Source: Bacteroidales bacterium (lineage in GTDB: Bacteria > Bacteroidota > Bacteroidia > Bacteroidales > UBA932). From it: a stretch of DNA of 35,037 bases. The notes below the pieces were generated by a model. The model was not told where the DNA came from, ran no database searches, and saw nothing but the letters and a program-made list of their open reading frames with translations. The translations under genes and the position numbers were made by a program. The stretch covers positions 1 to 35,037 of the forward strand of contig SUYR01000029.1 of the NCBI GenBank assembly GCA_015060335.1. Direction: 5' to 3'. Below, piece by piece: positions 16,467-24,858 of this stretch. Numbering within the stretch: the stretch's first letter is position 1; the number at the start of each line of letters is the position of its first letter.

Positions 16467-17980
16467 AAATATTCAATAAGGCGATAAAGCTTTCTACAGC
16501 CTGCGCCATAATGAGCATATTTACACTCGTAGCTTATCACAAGCCATTTTTCAGACTTGTCATTGACAATATCGAAGGCGGATTCAACGGAGTGATGATA
16601 ACAGGAGGTCTGGCTGTAATCATGCTGGCTCTCAATTATTTCTTCTACTACCTTGTAATGCGTCCCGGAAAGATCGCCGGCAAATGTATCCTGGCATTCC
16701 TTTTTGTCGCAGACGCCATATCTTTATACTTCATAAACACATATGAGGTGTTGATAACTGACAAGATGATGGGTAATGTATTCAATACCCAATTTTCAGA
16801 AGCGTCAGGATTCTTTTCAATTTCCTTTCTCATATATCTGATATTTCTGGGTATCGTTCCAAGCGTATGGCTGTTTCTTCAGAAGATAGAATACGGATCA
16901 TGGAAAAGATTTTTTGTCAATATAGGAATTTCTTTGGGAACAGTTGTAGTCATTGCGTTTGCACATATGCAGAACTGGCCATGGATAGACAGGAATTCAA
17001 CCGAACTTGGAAGCGTGCTGATGCCGTGGTCCTACACTGTCAATACTGTCCGTTTCTATAATGGCGAGAAAAAGAGGAACCAGAAGGAAATTCCACTACC
17101 GGATGCTACAATCACCAACGACAGCAAGGACGTATGCATACTGATAATAGGAGAATCTGCCCGAAGACAGAATTTTTCGCTCTATGGATATGAAAAAGAG
17201 ACAAACCCTCTGATGGCAAAAGACAGCGTAACAGCACTACTTGCAGATGCCGCAGCCACATATACTACTGCCGGAGTCAAAGCGCTGCTGTCGTATCAGC
17301 CCGGCGGTAAACTGTACGAGATCCTGCCAAACTATCTTGATAGGACAGGAGTGGATGTGACATGGCGTACAAGCAACTGGGGCGAGCCACCTGTACATAT
17401 AGAAAAATACTACAAGGCAGGCAAACTGCGTGAAATGTATCCGGAGACCGACGGACGATATGACGGTATCCTGCTTGCCGGACTAAAGGAAGTGATTGAA
17501 GGCTCCGACAAGGATAAAGTACTGATTATTCTACACACAGGCACCAGTCATGGACCGACATATAACAAGAAGTATCCTGCTGAGTTTGAGATATTTACAC
17601 CGGTATGTAACACGGTAGAAATGGCGAAGGTCGATCCTGCCGAACTGATGAACGCATATGACAACACCATATTATATACAGACTACCTTGTTCATACTGC
17701 CATCGAAACACTCAGATCAATACCCGAAAGACGCGGGTGCGTGATGTTTGTATCTGATCATGGAGAATCCCTGGGTGAGAACAACCTGTATATGCACGGC
17801 GTTCCGATGTCAATGGCTCCGAAGGAACAGATAGAAATTCCATTCATAGTATGGACATCAGACAACTCAGCTATCAAACAGTCAGATAAAGTAGGACAAT
17901 ATCACGTATTCCATAGCGTACTGGACTTTTTAGGAATAAGCAGTCCTGTTTTCAATGAAGACCTGAATATATTCGAATAA
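16463..17980 (+). CDS. EptA-like phosphoethanolamine transferase
   Basis: This is a 505-residue inner-membrane enzyme with a periplasmic catalytic domain. Five hydrophobic segments occupy the first 170 residues. The sulfatase-like domain shows the metal ligand E231 in IIGESAR and the likely nucleophile Thr at 268 or 269 in ATYTTAG. H363 lies in TSHGP, D432-H433 in FVSDHGES, and H445 follows. Family members move phosphoethanolamine from phosphatidylethanolamine to lipid A or glycans and leave diacylglycerol. The usual region after the nucleophile is replaced by GVKALLSYQPGGKL, so the acceptor may differ. It overlaps both neighbours by 4 and 1 bases. Confidence 0.88.
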   Translation: MKIFNKAIKLSTACAIMSIFTLVAYHKPFFRLVIDNIEGGFNGVMITGGLAVIMLALNYFFYYLVMRPGKIAGKCILAFLFVADAISLYFINTYEVLITDKMMGNVFNTQFSEASGFFSISFLIYLIFLGIVPSVWLFLQKIEYGSWKRFFVNIGISLGTVVVIAFAHMQNWPWIDRNSTELGSVLMPWSYTVNTVRFYNGEKKRNQKEIPLPDATITNDSKDVCILIIGESARRQNFSLYGYEKETNPLMAKDSVTALLADAAATYTTAGVKALLSYQPGGKLYEILPNYLDRTGVDVTWRTSNWGEPPVHIEKYYKAGKLREMYPETDGRYDGILLAGLKEVIEGSDKDKVLIILHTGTSHGPTYNKKYPAEFEIFTPVCNTVEMAKVDPAELMNAYDNTILYTDYLVHTAIETLRSIPERRGCVMFVSDHGESLGENNLYMHGVPMSMAPKEQIEIPFIVWTSDNSAIKQSDKVGQYHVFHSVLDFLGISSPVFNEDLNIFE

Positions 17981-18816
17981 TGCTGTTCATTGTCAACCCC
18001 ATATCCGGCAAAGGCCGCAAGGAGCGTATTATTGCCCATCTTAAAAAGAAAGGGCTGGAGGTAGTCTGCACTGAGTACGCAGGTCATGCCGAGAAAATTG
18101 CAAGAGAAGCCACTCAGAGGGTAATTGTAGCTGTCGGAGGAGACGGTACGGTAAATGAGGTGGCAAGAGGAATTGTCGGTACGGACAAGATTCTCGGGAT
18201 TATCCCCTGCGGCAGCGGCGACGGACTTGCTCTGCATCTGGGATTAAGCCGACATTACAAAAGAGCATTGAATACTATACTGGAAGGCAAGACCACCTCA
18301 ATTGACTCCGCTGAGATTAACGGGAAGGCATTCTTCTCAGTATGCGGAGTGGGATTTGACGCACTTGTAAGCGAAAGATTTGCAAATTCAGGAAAGAGAG
18401 GACTGCTGAACTATATTGAGCAGGGACTCAAGACATGGAAGACATACGTTCCGGAAAAATATCTTATAAACATTGACGGAAAGGAATGGGAAAACGATGC
18501 TGCACTGATTACCGTTGGAAATTCAAGCCAATGGGGCAATAATGCGAAGATCGCTCCCCTCGCCGACATAAACGACGGAATGCTGGACATCACAATTGTA
18601 GATATGTTCGGGAATGTAGATTTACCCGCACTCGCCTATCTGCTCATGACCGGACATCTGGACCATAACAACAAAGTTCACTGTCATCGTGGAAAGCACA
18701 TCACTATAAGCAGAAAGACATCCGGTCCTGCCCATGCTGACGGGGACTGGTTCAATGCCGGGACTACCCTTGAAATAAAGATACTCCCGGAATCTCTTAA
18801 TGTGATAATTCCTTAG
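17980..18816 (+). CDS. DagK/sphingosine kinase-family lipid kinase
   Basis: This is a 278-residue lipid kinase. GGDGT lies at 53-57 in VAVGGDGTVNEVARG. The second nucleotide-binding motif reads GSGDGLA at 78-84, where Asn is usual at the fourth position. FFSVCGVGFDALVSERF follows, and the C-terminal domain ends in HADGDWF, the usual second-site motif. It begins inside the stop codon of the EptA-like gene. Its likely role is to phosphorylate the diacylglycerol released by that enzyme, by analogy with eptA-dgkA pairs in Proteobacteria; this is inference. A sphingoid substrate is also possible, as many Bacteroidota make sphingolipids. Confidence 0.85.
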   Translation: MLFIVNPISGKGRKERIIAHLKKKGLEVVCTEYAGHAEKIAREATQRVIVAVGGDGTVNEVARGIVGTDKILGIIPCGSGDGLALHLGLSRHYKRALNTILEGKTTSIDSAEINGKAFFSVCGVGFDALVSERFANSGKRGLLNYIEQGLKTWKTYVPEKYLINIDGKEWENDAALITVGNSSQWGNNAKIAPLADINDGMLDITIVDMFGNVDLPALAYLLMTGHLDHNNKVHCHRGKHITISRKTSGPAHADGDWFNAGTTLEIKILPESLNVIIP

Positions 18817-18819
18817 TGA

Positions 18820-20553
18820 TTACTGCATCTGCAACTTTTCCTCATCATAATTCGAATGATAAGCTGGACTTGCTGCCGAACAGAAAGGTTTCGAATATCT
18901 GAGTTCCATATCCTTCAGTTTGTCTATCATTATTCCCTCGCCTCCTAAAAGGCCTCTCGGAGCCTGAGAATGAATGATATATCCGCCACCTATATATAGG
19001 GTCACATGAGTGATATTCTTGTATCCGCCAGACCCGGTCTTACCCATGAATACGACAGTACCTGGTTGGAAATCTGAATCTTCCCAACATAATGGATTAT
19101 AATCCTTGTGCGCCTCAAGACCATACCCGTTATTATCGAACCATTGAGACATCTCCCTGGTATATCTTTCCGGGTTACCGGCTACCACCGGCAGAGTCTC
19201 ATTTTCCCTCATTCTCAGACATCGCAGAATGGCTGCCGGAGATACGCCTTCAACTGCCGGAGCATAATTGCTTGCAGCAGAAACCTTCATCTCGACTCTG
19301 ATATATTCTGCACCAGCTGGAAGCGTAAACGAAGTCTTTCCCGTAAGTGTCTGCACAACTTTACCCGTACTGCTATATGCAATGACCTTATTGAACTTGT
19401 ATTTTGAAGAGTTGGCCGACTCAAGTATGTGATTCTTTCCATGCCTGAGATATATCTTTCCGCTTCGGCACACCGTATTGTCGGAACTTGTTGTCTCTGC
19501 ACCAGAACTGGTCAATGCACCCTGCCTGACATCGGTCCACTCAAGTGCATTGAAATAAGGTGTCGAATAATAATCCACTCCATTGATGACATAACTGACA
19601 AATGTAGAGCAGTCTATCCTCTTGTATCCACCATGCCCCTCACCTACTGTAAATCCGGTATTCCCGTCTCTATATCCCACATATGACCAATAATCCCACG
19701 GTTTATCCTTGGCAGTATTGCTGCAATATATGAACTCTCCCCTACGTTTCCAGAAATTATATGCGATATCCATAATATGTCTTGTAGCAAGATTGCAATC
19801 GTTCATATTAGCCATCAGCATATTAGTAAGGTTGATTATATCCTGCTCCTGATACACATCAGGATCCAGATACCCGTCCCAAGGGTCATATGGATCAGGA
19901 CATGTGCAGGATTCCTGCTCAGATGAATCCTGCTGTTTGGGCAGAACGATACATGTACCATCATTGAAAATCAAGCTCACCTGCTGTTTGTCATTGATAT
20001 CGATCTTCTGAAAGAATGAGTAGCTTTCTTCTCCTGCTGTTGACTGTTTAAGCTGTTGCCAAGTCTGAGAACCATCTACAGAAACATACCAGTAATCTGA
20101 TTCAATCCTGACCCTTGGAACAAGGTCAGTACTTTCTTGCGTGGACAGTACCGGTATTCTGTTGAATATATCATCAAGCAGCCATTCTCCATCCAGAACC
20201 CAACAATACTCGCCGGTCTCAGTCTCCTTGACGCCTACACATGGAGTATATCCTTCTTTAACATCTGTCCTATGATATAATGTAACATATCCTGATTCAG
20301 TAAACTTAACCATACAACCTACATCCTTGCCATTATCCATTATCCTCATGACATCAGACACATATTCTCCGGAGTTAAGAGCTGAAACTATTGTCTGAAC
20401 AGATGAAATATTTGCATTCATCTGATCGCAAAGGATATCAAGATTCTCTTGTCTGCCTTCATCCGCAATTCTTGCCCAAATCGCAGAATCATCATATTCA
20501 TCACATGAAATAACAGATATCAGAAGAGTGGTAAACAGGAGTATTTTCTTCAT
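18820..20553 (-). CDS. surface lipoprotein with an interrupted NlpC/P60 peptidase domain
   Basis: This is a 577-residue lipoprotein with signal peptide and lipobox ending at C17 ([12 protein letters not shown]). Residues 45-205 resemble the DUF4988/PL29-type N-terminal domain of Bacteroidota surface proteins ([15 protein letters not shown], then [18 protein letters not shown]). From about 250 an NlpC/P60-like cysteine peptidase or amidase begins. Its nucleophile is C315 in [12 protein letters not shown]516 is in [11 protein letters not shown] and H528 in YIIHS. Between Cys and His lie about 200 residues that include a beta-rich segment (about 362-425). In typical NlpC/P60 proteins the gap is about 50-70 residues. 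It stands alone and converges with the lipid kinase with 3 bp between them. Confidence 0.75.
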   Translation of the reverse strand: MKKILLFTTLLISVISCDEYDDSAIWARIADEGRQENLDILCDQMNANISSVQTIVSALNSGEYVSDVMRIMDNGKDVGCMVKFTESGYVTLYHRTDVKEGYTPCVGVKETETGEYCWVLDGEWLLDDIFNRIPVLSTQESTDLVPRVRIESDYWYVSVDGSQTWQQLKQSTAGEESYSFFQKIDINDKQQVSLIFNDGTCIVLPKQQDSSEQESCTCPDPYDPWDGYLDPDVYQEQDIINLTNMLMANMNDCNLATRHIMDIAYNFWKRRGEFIYCSNTAKDKPWDYWSYVGYRDGNTGFTVGEGHGGYKRIDCSTFVSYVINGVDYYSTPYFNALEWTDVRQGALTSSGAETTSSDNTVCRSGKIYLRHGKNHILESANSSKYKFNKVIAYSSTGKVVQTLTGKTSFTLPAGAEYIRVEMKVSAASNYAPAVEGVSPAAILRCLRMRENETLPVVAGNPERYTREMSQWFDNNGYGLEAHKDYNPLCWEDSDFQPGTVVFMGKTGSGGYKNITHVTLYIGGGYIIHSQAPRGLLGGEGIMIDKLKDMELRYSKPFCSAASPAYHSNYDEEKLQMQ

Positions 20554-20666
20554 AGCCGTCCAGATAATTTAATGACACTCCCCAAATTTCGTAAAATTAT
20601 CCAAGATTTGCAAATAAGCCATAGTCCGGGTGCATCAATATTCAGCAGTAATTTGAAAAGAATGAC

Positions 20667-20674
20667 TATCTTTG
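20667..20674 (+). promoter_or_regulatory. -7 box of obgE
   Basis: TATCTTTG is an exact match to TAnnTTTG, 29 bp before the ATG at 20704. It lies downstream of the earliest in-frame ATG (20572), so the longer reading would not be transcribed from here. Confidence 0.55.
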
Positions 20675-20703
20675 CATGTTTGTTGAAACAGATTCAATTA
20701 ATT

Positions 20704-21759
20704 ATGGCAGACAGCAATTTCATAGACTACGTAAAGATCTACTGCCGCTCAGGCAATGGTGGCCCGGGATCAACCCATATGAGAAGGGAGAAATATGTTC
20801 CGAAAGGAGGACCTGACGGTGGTGATGGCGGACGTGGAGGTCATATCATTTTAAGGGCAAATCCTCAGTTCTGGACACTCATACATCTGAAGTACCGCAA
20901 GCACATCATGGCTGAGCATGGGGCCTCGGGAAGCGGCCAGCTGCAGACCGGAAAGAACGGCGAGGACATTTACCTTGATGTTCCACTCGGAACTGTTGCC
21001 AAGAACGCGGAAACAGGTGAAATCCTTTTTGAAATGGTTGAGCCATACGAGGAAAGAATTCTCGTAAAAGGTGGTCGAGGCGGTCTTGGTAACAATAATT
21101 TCAAGACAGCCACCAATCAGACACCGCGTTATTCACAGCCAGGAGAGCCTTGCGAAGAAGGCTGGTTCATTCTTGAACTTAAACTCCTTGCAGATGTAGG
21201 CCTCGTGGGCTTCCCGAATGCCGGTAAATCAACATTGCTGTCAACTGTTTCTGCTGCAAAGCCAAAGATTGCAGACTATCCTTTCACCACACTTGAGCCT
21301 AATCTTGGTATTGTAAGCTACTATGACGACAAGTCGTTCGTAATGGCAGATATTCCCGGTATCATTGAAGGTGCGCATGAAGGAAAAGGTATCGGAATGA
21401 GATTCCTCAGACACATTGAGAGAAACTCCATCCTGCTATTCATGGTTGCAGCAGATCAGGATGACATAAGAGAAGGATATGAAGTGCTTCTGAACGAGTT
21501 GAAGGAATACAATCCGGAACTTCTGGTAAAGGACAGAGTACTGGCTGTGACAAAGTCAGACATGCTGGACCAGCAGCTTAAAGACGAGATATCGGCGACT
21601 CTGCCAGACGACATACCACATGTTTTCATATCTTCATTCACTCAGGAAGGAATCAAGCAGCTGAAGGACATGCTCTGGACTGCACTTCAGAAAGAGATAG
21701 TAATGGAAGAGCCGGCTACAGTGCTTTTTCCCGGTGATGACAACGAAATAGTACTGTAA
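20704..21759 (+). CDS. obgE: GTPase ObgE/CgtA
   Basis: This is a ribosome-associated GTPase that acts in large-subunit assembly and stress control. It has 351 residues from the ATG at 20704. The glycine-rich Obg fold spans about 1-160 ([20 protein letters not shown], then [11 protein letters not shown]). The G1 motif GFPNAGKST is at 169-177, G3 is [12 protein letters not shown], and G4 is TKSD. A short acidic tail replaces the longer C-terminal domain of some homologues. An in-frame ATG at 20572 is open, but the family N-terminus ([16 protein letters not shown]) and the promoter support 20704. The PAP2 gene starts 1 bp after its stop. Confidence 0.96.
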   Translation: MADSNFIDYVKIYCRSGNGGPGSTHMRREKYVPKGGPDGGDGGRGGHIILRANPQFWTLIHLKYRKHIMAEHGASGSGQLQTGKNGEDIYLDVPLGTVAKNAETGEILFEMVEPYEERILVKGGRGGLGNNNFKTATNQTPRYSQPGEPCEEGWFILELKLLADVGLVGFPNAGKSTLLSTVSAAKPKIADYPFTTLEPNLGIVSYYDDKSFVMADIPGIIEGAHEGKGIGMRFLRHIERNSILLFMVAADQDDIREGYEVLLNELKEYNPELLVKDRVLAVTKSDMLDQQLKDEISATLPDDIPHVFISSFTQEGIKQLKDMLWTALQKEIVMEEPATVLFPGDDNEIVL

Positions 21760-21760
21760 T

Positions 21761-22348
21761 ATGTTCTGGCAAAGTGTACACCAGTTTGACCAGCAGCTGA
21801 CGCTCACAATAAACAGCTGGTATTCGGCTTTCACAGATCCTGTCTGGGCATTCTTCTCAGACAAGATTGTATGGATTCCGATGTATGTCGCAATTGTCGC
21901 ACTTCTTATCTGGAAGCTCGGCTGGAGAAAGGGGTTGGTAGTGATTGCAGCAGCAGGACTCACCTTCGGATTCTGCGACCAGTTCTCCAATCTGATCAAA
22001 TACGCCGTAGGCAGGATACGACCCGTCAATGATGAATTCATGATAGCAAGCGGTCTGCATATCCTTGAAAGAGGAGGCGGTTACAGTTTCTTTTCGGCAC
22101 ATGCAGCAAACGCATTCGGACTTGCCTGCAGTACATTCATCGGGTTAAAATACGGATCTGACAAAAAACCTGCATGGCTGAAGGCTTATGGCGGCTGGAT
22201 GTTCTTTTGGGCATTCATGGTGGCAGTCAGCAGAATATTTGTCGGCAAGCACTACCTGGGAGATGTTCTGGTGGGCATAGTAGTCGGATGTGCTGCAGGA
22301 CTGGCATTCGGATATCTGGCACAAAGAGTGATCATAAAACACCTTTAG
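21761..22348 (+). CDS. PAP2-family membrane phosphatase
   Basis: This is a 195-residue integral membrane protein with about five or six hydrophobic helices. The three PAP2 motifs are present: KYAVGRIRP, the central FSAHA (in place of PSGH) and SRIFVGKHYLGDV. The family removes phosphate from phosphatidic acid, phosphatidylglycerol phosphate or undecaprenyl pyrophosphate. The substrate cannot be read from sequence; undecaprenyl-PP recycling or lipid A dephosphorylation are the common roles. It is translationally close to obgE and probably shares its transcript. Confidence 0.9.
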   Translation: MFWQSVHQFDQQLTLTINSWYSAFTDPVWAFFSDKIVWIPMYVAIVALLIWKLGWRKGLVVIAAAGLTFGFCDQFSNLIKYAVGRIRPVNDEFMIASGLHILERGGGYSFFSAHAANAFGLACSTFIGLKYGSDKKPAWLKAYGGWMFFWAFMVAVSRIFVGKHYLGDVLVGIVVGCAAGLAFGYLAQRVIIKHL

Positions 22349-22380
22349 AGGTCACAAACTGTCAGTAATGGCCATTCAAT

Positions 22381-22395
22381 CTGACATATTGTCAG
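22381..22395. promoter_or_regulatory. perfect palindrome CTGACATATTGTCAG upstream of grpE-dnaJ
   Basis: This is a 6-3-6 perfect inverted repeat, 138 bp before the grpE start. A further half-site, CTGTCAG, occurs nearby at about 22359-22365. It is a candidate heat-shock operator because the two downstream genes are chaperones; the binding protein is unknown. No CIRCE element is present. Confidence 0.5.
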
Positions 22396-22532
22396 TAAAT
22401 GCAAGGTGGCAGATAATTTGATAACATGTCTCGTGATAAAAAGAAAACGAAGGAACATGTTGATCACAATAACAATAGCAATAGTGATTGCCCTTCTGTT
22501 CGGCAAGATTACAATAAAGGAGATTAAGAATT

Positions 22533-23078
22533 ATGTCAGAAAATACACAGAAAAAGACCTCAGCGAAGAAGGAAACAAAGAAGGAAACAAAGAAGGAGAA
22601 GGAAATAAACAAGACCGAGGAGTTGGAAAACAAGATAGCAGCACTGGAGGAGACAATAGCAAAGGATAAGGACGACTACCTCCGACTCATGGCTGAGTTT
22701 GACAATTACAGAAGAAGGACATCACAGGAGAAGCTTGAGCTTGTAAGCATGGCATCGACTGATACCATAAAGGGACTTCTTCCAATACTTGACGATTGTG
22801 AAAGAGCGCTGAAGGTGCTTCTTGAATCAAATGACAGTGATGCTGCAAAAGAAGGTACTGAACTCATCTACAGCAAGCTACTTGGCTACCTCAAGAGCAA
22901 AGGACTTGAAGTGATTGAAGCTATGGACAAGACCTTCGACACTGATCTGCACGAAGCCGTAGCCCAATTCCCTGTAGAAGACGAAGAAAAGAAGGGAAAG
23001 ATATTTGACGTAGTACAGACGGGATACACCCTTAACGGGAAAGTAATCAGATATGCAAAAGTCGTTGTAGGAATATAG
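22533..23078 (+). CDS. grpE: nucleotide exchange factor GrpE
   Basis: This is a 181-residue cochaperone that releases ADP from DnaK. A Lys/Glu-rich N-terminal tail (about 1-35) leads into the long dimerising helix (about 25-90). The C-terminal beta domain holds [20 protein letters not shown] and [17 protein letters not shown], the family signature. An AAGGAG ribosome-binding site precedes the ATG. dnaJ follows 11 bp after the stop. dnaK is not in the window. Confidence 0.95.
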   Translation: MSENTQKKTSAKKETKKETKKEKEINKTEELENKIAALEETIAKDKDDYLRLMAEFDNYRRRTSQEKLELVSMASTDTIKGLLPILDDCERALKVLLESNDSDAAKEGTELIYSKLLGYLKSKGLEVIEAMDKTFDTDLHEAVAQFPVEDEEKKGKIFDVVQTGYTLNGKVIRYAKVVVGI

Positions 23079-23089
23079 CAGATAAATTT

Positions 23090-24247
23090 ATGGCTAACAA
23101 ACGAGACTATTATGAAGTGCTGGGCGTCGCTAAAGGCGCATCTGCAGATGAAATAAAGAAGGCATACAGAAAACTGGCCATCAAGTACCACCCTGACAAA
23201 AATCCAGGCAACAAAGAGGCTGAGGAGAAATTCAAGGAGGCTGCTGAAGCATATTCTGTACTTAGCGATCCTGACAAGAAAGCAAAATATGACCAGTTCG
23301 GTCATGCCGGAGTAGATGGTGCTGCTCCTGACTTCAGCGGAGGATTCGGAGACCTTAACGACATACTTAACGATCTGTTCGGAGGCGGATTCGGAGGCTT
23401 TGGCGGATTCGGAGGCTTCGGAGGAGGACGTTCGGGACGTCAGCAGCAGAAAGTTTATAGAGGAAGAGACATCAGAGTACGAGTAAAGCTCACCCTCGAG
23501 GAAATTGCAAAAGGCGTTCAGAAAGAGATAAGTATCGAAAAGAGCGTTCCATGTCCTGACTGCGGAGGAAGAGGAGCAAGAAACAGTTCTGACATAAAGA
23601 CTTGTCCGGCATGTAACGGAACAGGTCAGGTTCAGAGGGTTGTAAACAGCATTTTCGGACAGACCGTAACATACTCTACATGTCAGCAGTGCGGTGGAGA
23701 AGGCAAGATAATCAGCAATCCATGCCGTACATGCGGAGGAAGTGGTCTTATACGCAAACGTGAGACTATCAAGGTGACGATACCTCCTGGAGTTGAAGCC
23801 GGAATGCAGCTTACAGTACACGGAGAAGGCCATGCAGCCAAGAACAACGGCATCAACGGAGATCTTCTCGTAGTAATCGAGGAACAGGAGCATCCAAATC
23901 TAAAACGCGAAGGCAACAACCTCTACTACACCAAGGTAATATCAATACCGGAGGCTATCCTCGGCGCAGAAGTGGAAGTACCATGCCTTGACGGCACATA
24001 CAAAGTCAAGGTAGATCCCGGCACCCAATCCGGCAGTGTAGTCAGACTCAGAGGAAAAGGTCTTCCTACAGTAAACGGCTATGGAGGCACAGGAGATCTA
24101 TATATAAAGTTTGCAGTATGGATTCCTAAGAAACTTGGCAAGGAAGATAAAGAGATTGTCGAATCCCTCAAGAAGTCAGAAGGTTTCAAACCCAATCCTA
24201 CAAAAGAAGACAAAAGTTTCTTCGACAGACTGAAAGATCTGTTCTAA
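23090..24247 (+). CDS. dnaJ: chaperone DnaJ
   Basis: This is a 385-residue type I Hsp40. The N-terminal J domain carries the HPD tripeptide in YHPDKNPGN. It is followed by a Gly/Phe-rich stretch with [15 protein letters not shown]. Four zinc-binding repeats are visible: [24 protein letters not shown] and CRTCGGSG. The C-terminal substrate-binding domains follow ([15 protein letters not shown]). It would deliver clients to DnaK and stimulate its ATPase. It is co-transcribed with grpE and ends at a strong terminator. Confidence 0.97.
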   Translation: MANKRDYYEVLGVAKGASADEIKKAYRKLAIKYHPDKNPGNKEAEEKFKEAAEAYSVLSDPDKKAKYDQFGHAGVDGAAPDFSGGFGDLNDILNDLFGGGFGGFGGFGGFGGGRSGRQQQKVYRGRDIRVRVKLTLEEIAKGVQKEISIEKSVPCPDCGGRGARNSSDIKTCPACNGTGQVQRVVNSIFGQTVTYSTCQQCGGEGKIISNPCRTCGGSGLIRKRETIKVTIPPGVEAGMQLTVHGEGHAAKNNGINGDLLVVIEEQEHPNLKREGNNLYYTKVISIPEAILGAEVEVPCLDGTYKVKVDPGTQSGSVVRLRGKGLPTVNGYGGTGDLYIKFAVWIPKKLGKEDKEIVESLKKSEGFKPNPTKEDKSFFDRLKDLF

Positions 24248-24254
24248 AATACAG

Positions 24255-24282
24255 ACAGGTGGCAATCGCCACCTGTTTTTTA
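24255..24282 (+). terminator. rho-independent terminator of grpE-dnaJ
   Basis: The 9-bp stem ACAGGTGGC (24255-24263) pairs with GCCACCTGT (24268-24276) around an AATC loop and is followed by six T. Confidence 0.88.
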
Positions 24283-24354
24283 TTTCTTATAATAACCAGC
24301 ATATAAAATCAAGGTCAAGTACTAAGAAAGCGACGCCTATGGCAACTATTAAAA

Positions 24355-24370
24355 TTAGTTTGAAAACTAA
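24355..24370. promoter_or_regulatory. BlaI-type operator candidate TTAGTTTGAAAACTAA
   Basis: This is a perfect inverted repeat, TTAGTTT-GA-AAACTAA, 9 bp ahead of the -33 TTG of the blaI promoter. An overlapping dyad AACTA (24344-24348) / TAGTT (24356-24360) adds a third half-site. BlaI/MecI repressors bind dyads of this size near their own promoters, so autoregulation is likely. Confidence 0.6.
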
Positions 24371-24379
24371 AAAAAACAG

Positions 24380-24409
24380 TTGCATAAAAAGAAAATATAG
24401 TTACCTTTG
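24380..24409 (+). promoter_or_regulatory. promoter of the blaI-blaR1-TlpA operon
   Basis: TTG (24380-24382) is followed after exactly 19 nt by TACCTTTG (24402-24409), a full match to the Bacteroidota promoter. It lies 20 bp before the blaI start. Confidence 0.75.
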
Positions 24410-24429
24410 TTGCACTAACAGATGATGAC

Positions 24430-24789
24430 ATGAAGAAACTTACAAGAAAAGAGGAAGAAATCATGAACCACTTCTGGGATAAGGGAGCAATGTTCGTGAG
24501 GGAACTTCTGGAAATTTACCCGGAACCGAAGCCACATTTCAATACACTATCTACGATGGTGAGGACGCTTGAAGCCAACGGGTATGTGAATCATAAAGCT
24601 TACGGAAGCACATATCAGTACTATCCGGTCGTGAGCCGCGAGGAATATGCAGGATCCTCCTTCAAAGGTATTGTAAGCAGCTATTTCAACAACTCCTATC
24701 TCAATGCCGTTTCATCTCTTGTAAAGGAGGAGAAAATTACTGTAGATGAGTTGAAGGAGCTGATCGACAAGATAGAGAAAGGCAAATAG
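24430..24789 (+). CDS. BlaI/MecI/CopY-family transcriptional repressor
   Basis: This is a 119-residue winged-helix repressor. The N-terminal LTRKEEEIMNHFWDKGAMFV and the recognition region PKPHFNTLSTMVRTLEANGYV are typical of the family. The C-terminal helices dimerise (SSLVKEEKITVDELKELIDK). In known pairs a BlaR1-type membrane protease inactivates the repressor by cleavage. The BlaR1-like gene is next, 69 bp downstream. A palindromic operator candidate lies in front of its promoter. No beta-lactamase or penicillin-binding protein is nearby, so the regulated output is probably the TlpA lipoproteins downstream. Confidence 0.92.
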   Translation: MKKLTRKEEEIMNHFWDKGAMFVRELLEIYPEPKPHFNTLSTMVRTLEANGYVNHKAYGSTYQYYPVVSREEYAGSSFKGIVSSYFNNSYLNAVSSLVKEEKITVDELKELIDKIEKGK

Positions 24790-24823
24790 ACCCCCATCTG
24801 GTCGGGGATGATCAAATAATGTC

Positions 24824-24844
24824 ATTGCCGGCGTGACCGGCAAT
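24824..24844 (+). other. hairpin between blaI and blaR1
   Basis: ATTGCCGG (24824-24831) pairs with CCGGCAAT (24837-24844) around a CGTGA loop. No T run follows, so it is not a terminator. It lies 14 bp before the blaR1 start codon and could set the BlaI:BlaR1 ratio by mRNA processing or by masking initiation. Confidence 0.5.
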
Positions 24845-24858
24845 CTAAATCATATGAT

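Noticed and set aside
20572..20703. N-terminal extension of ObgE from the upstream ATG
   Set aside because: The Obg family begins at ADSNFIDYV, and a -7 promoter box lies inside the extension.
23376..23432. GGATTCGGAGGC-like tandem repeats
   Set aside because: These encode the Gly/Phe-rich region of DnaJ and are explained by the protein.
22886..23893. 335-codon minus-strand frame opposite grpE and dnaJ
   Set aside because: Its Cys/Ser/Thr-rich translation is the antisense of the DnaJ Gly and zinc repeats, not a real protein.
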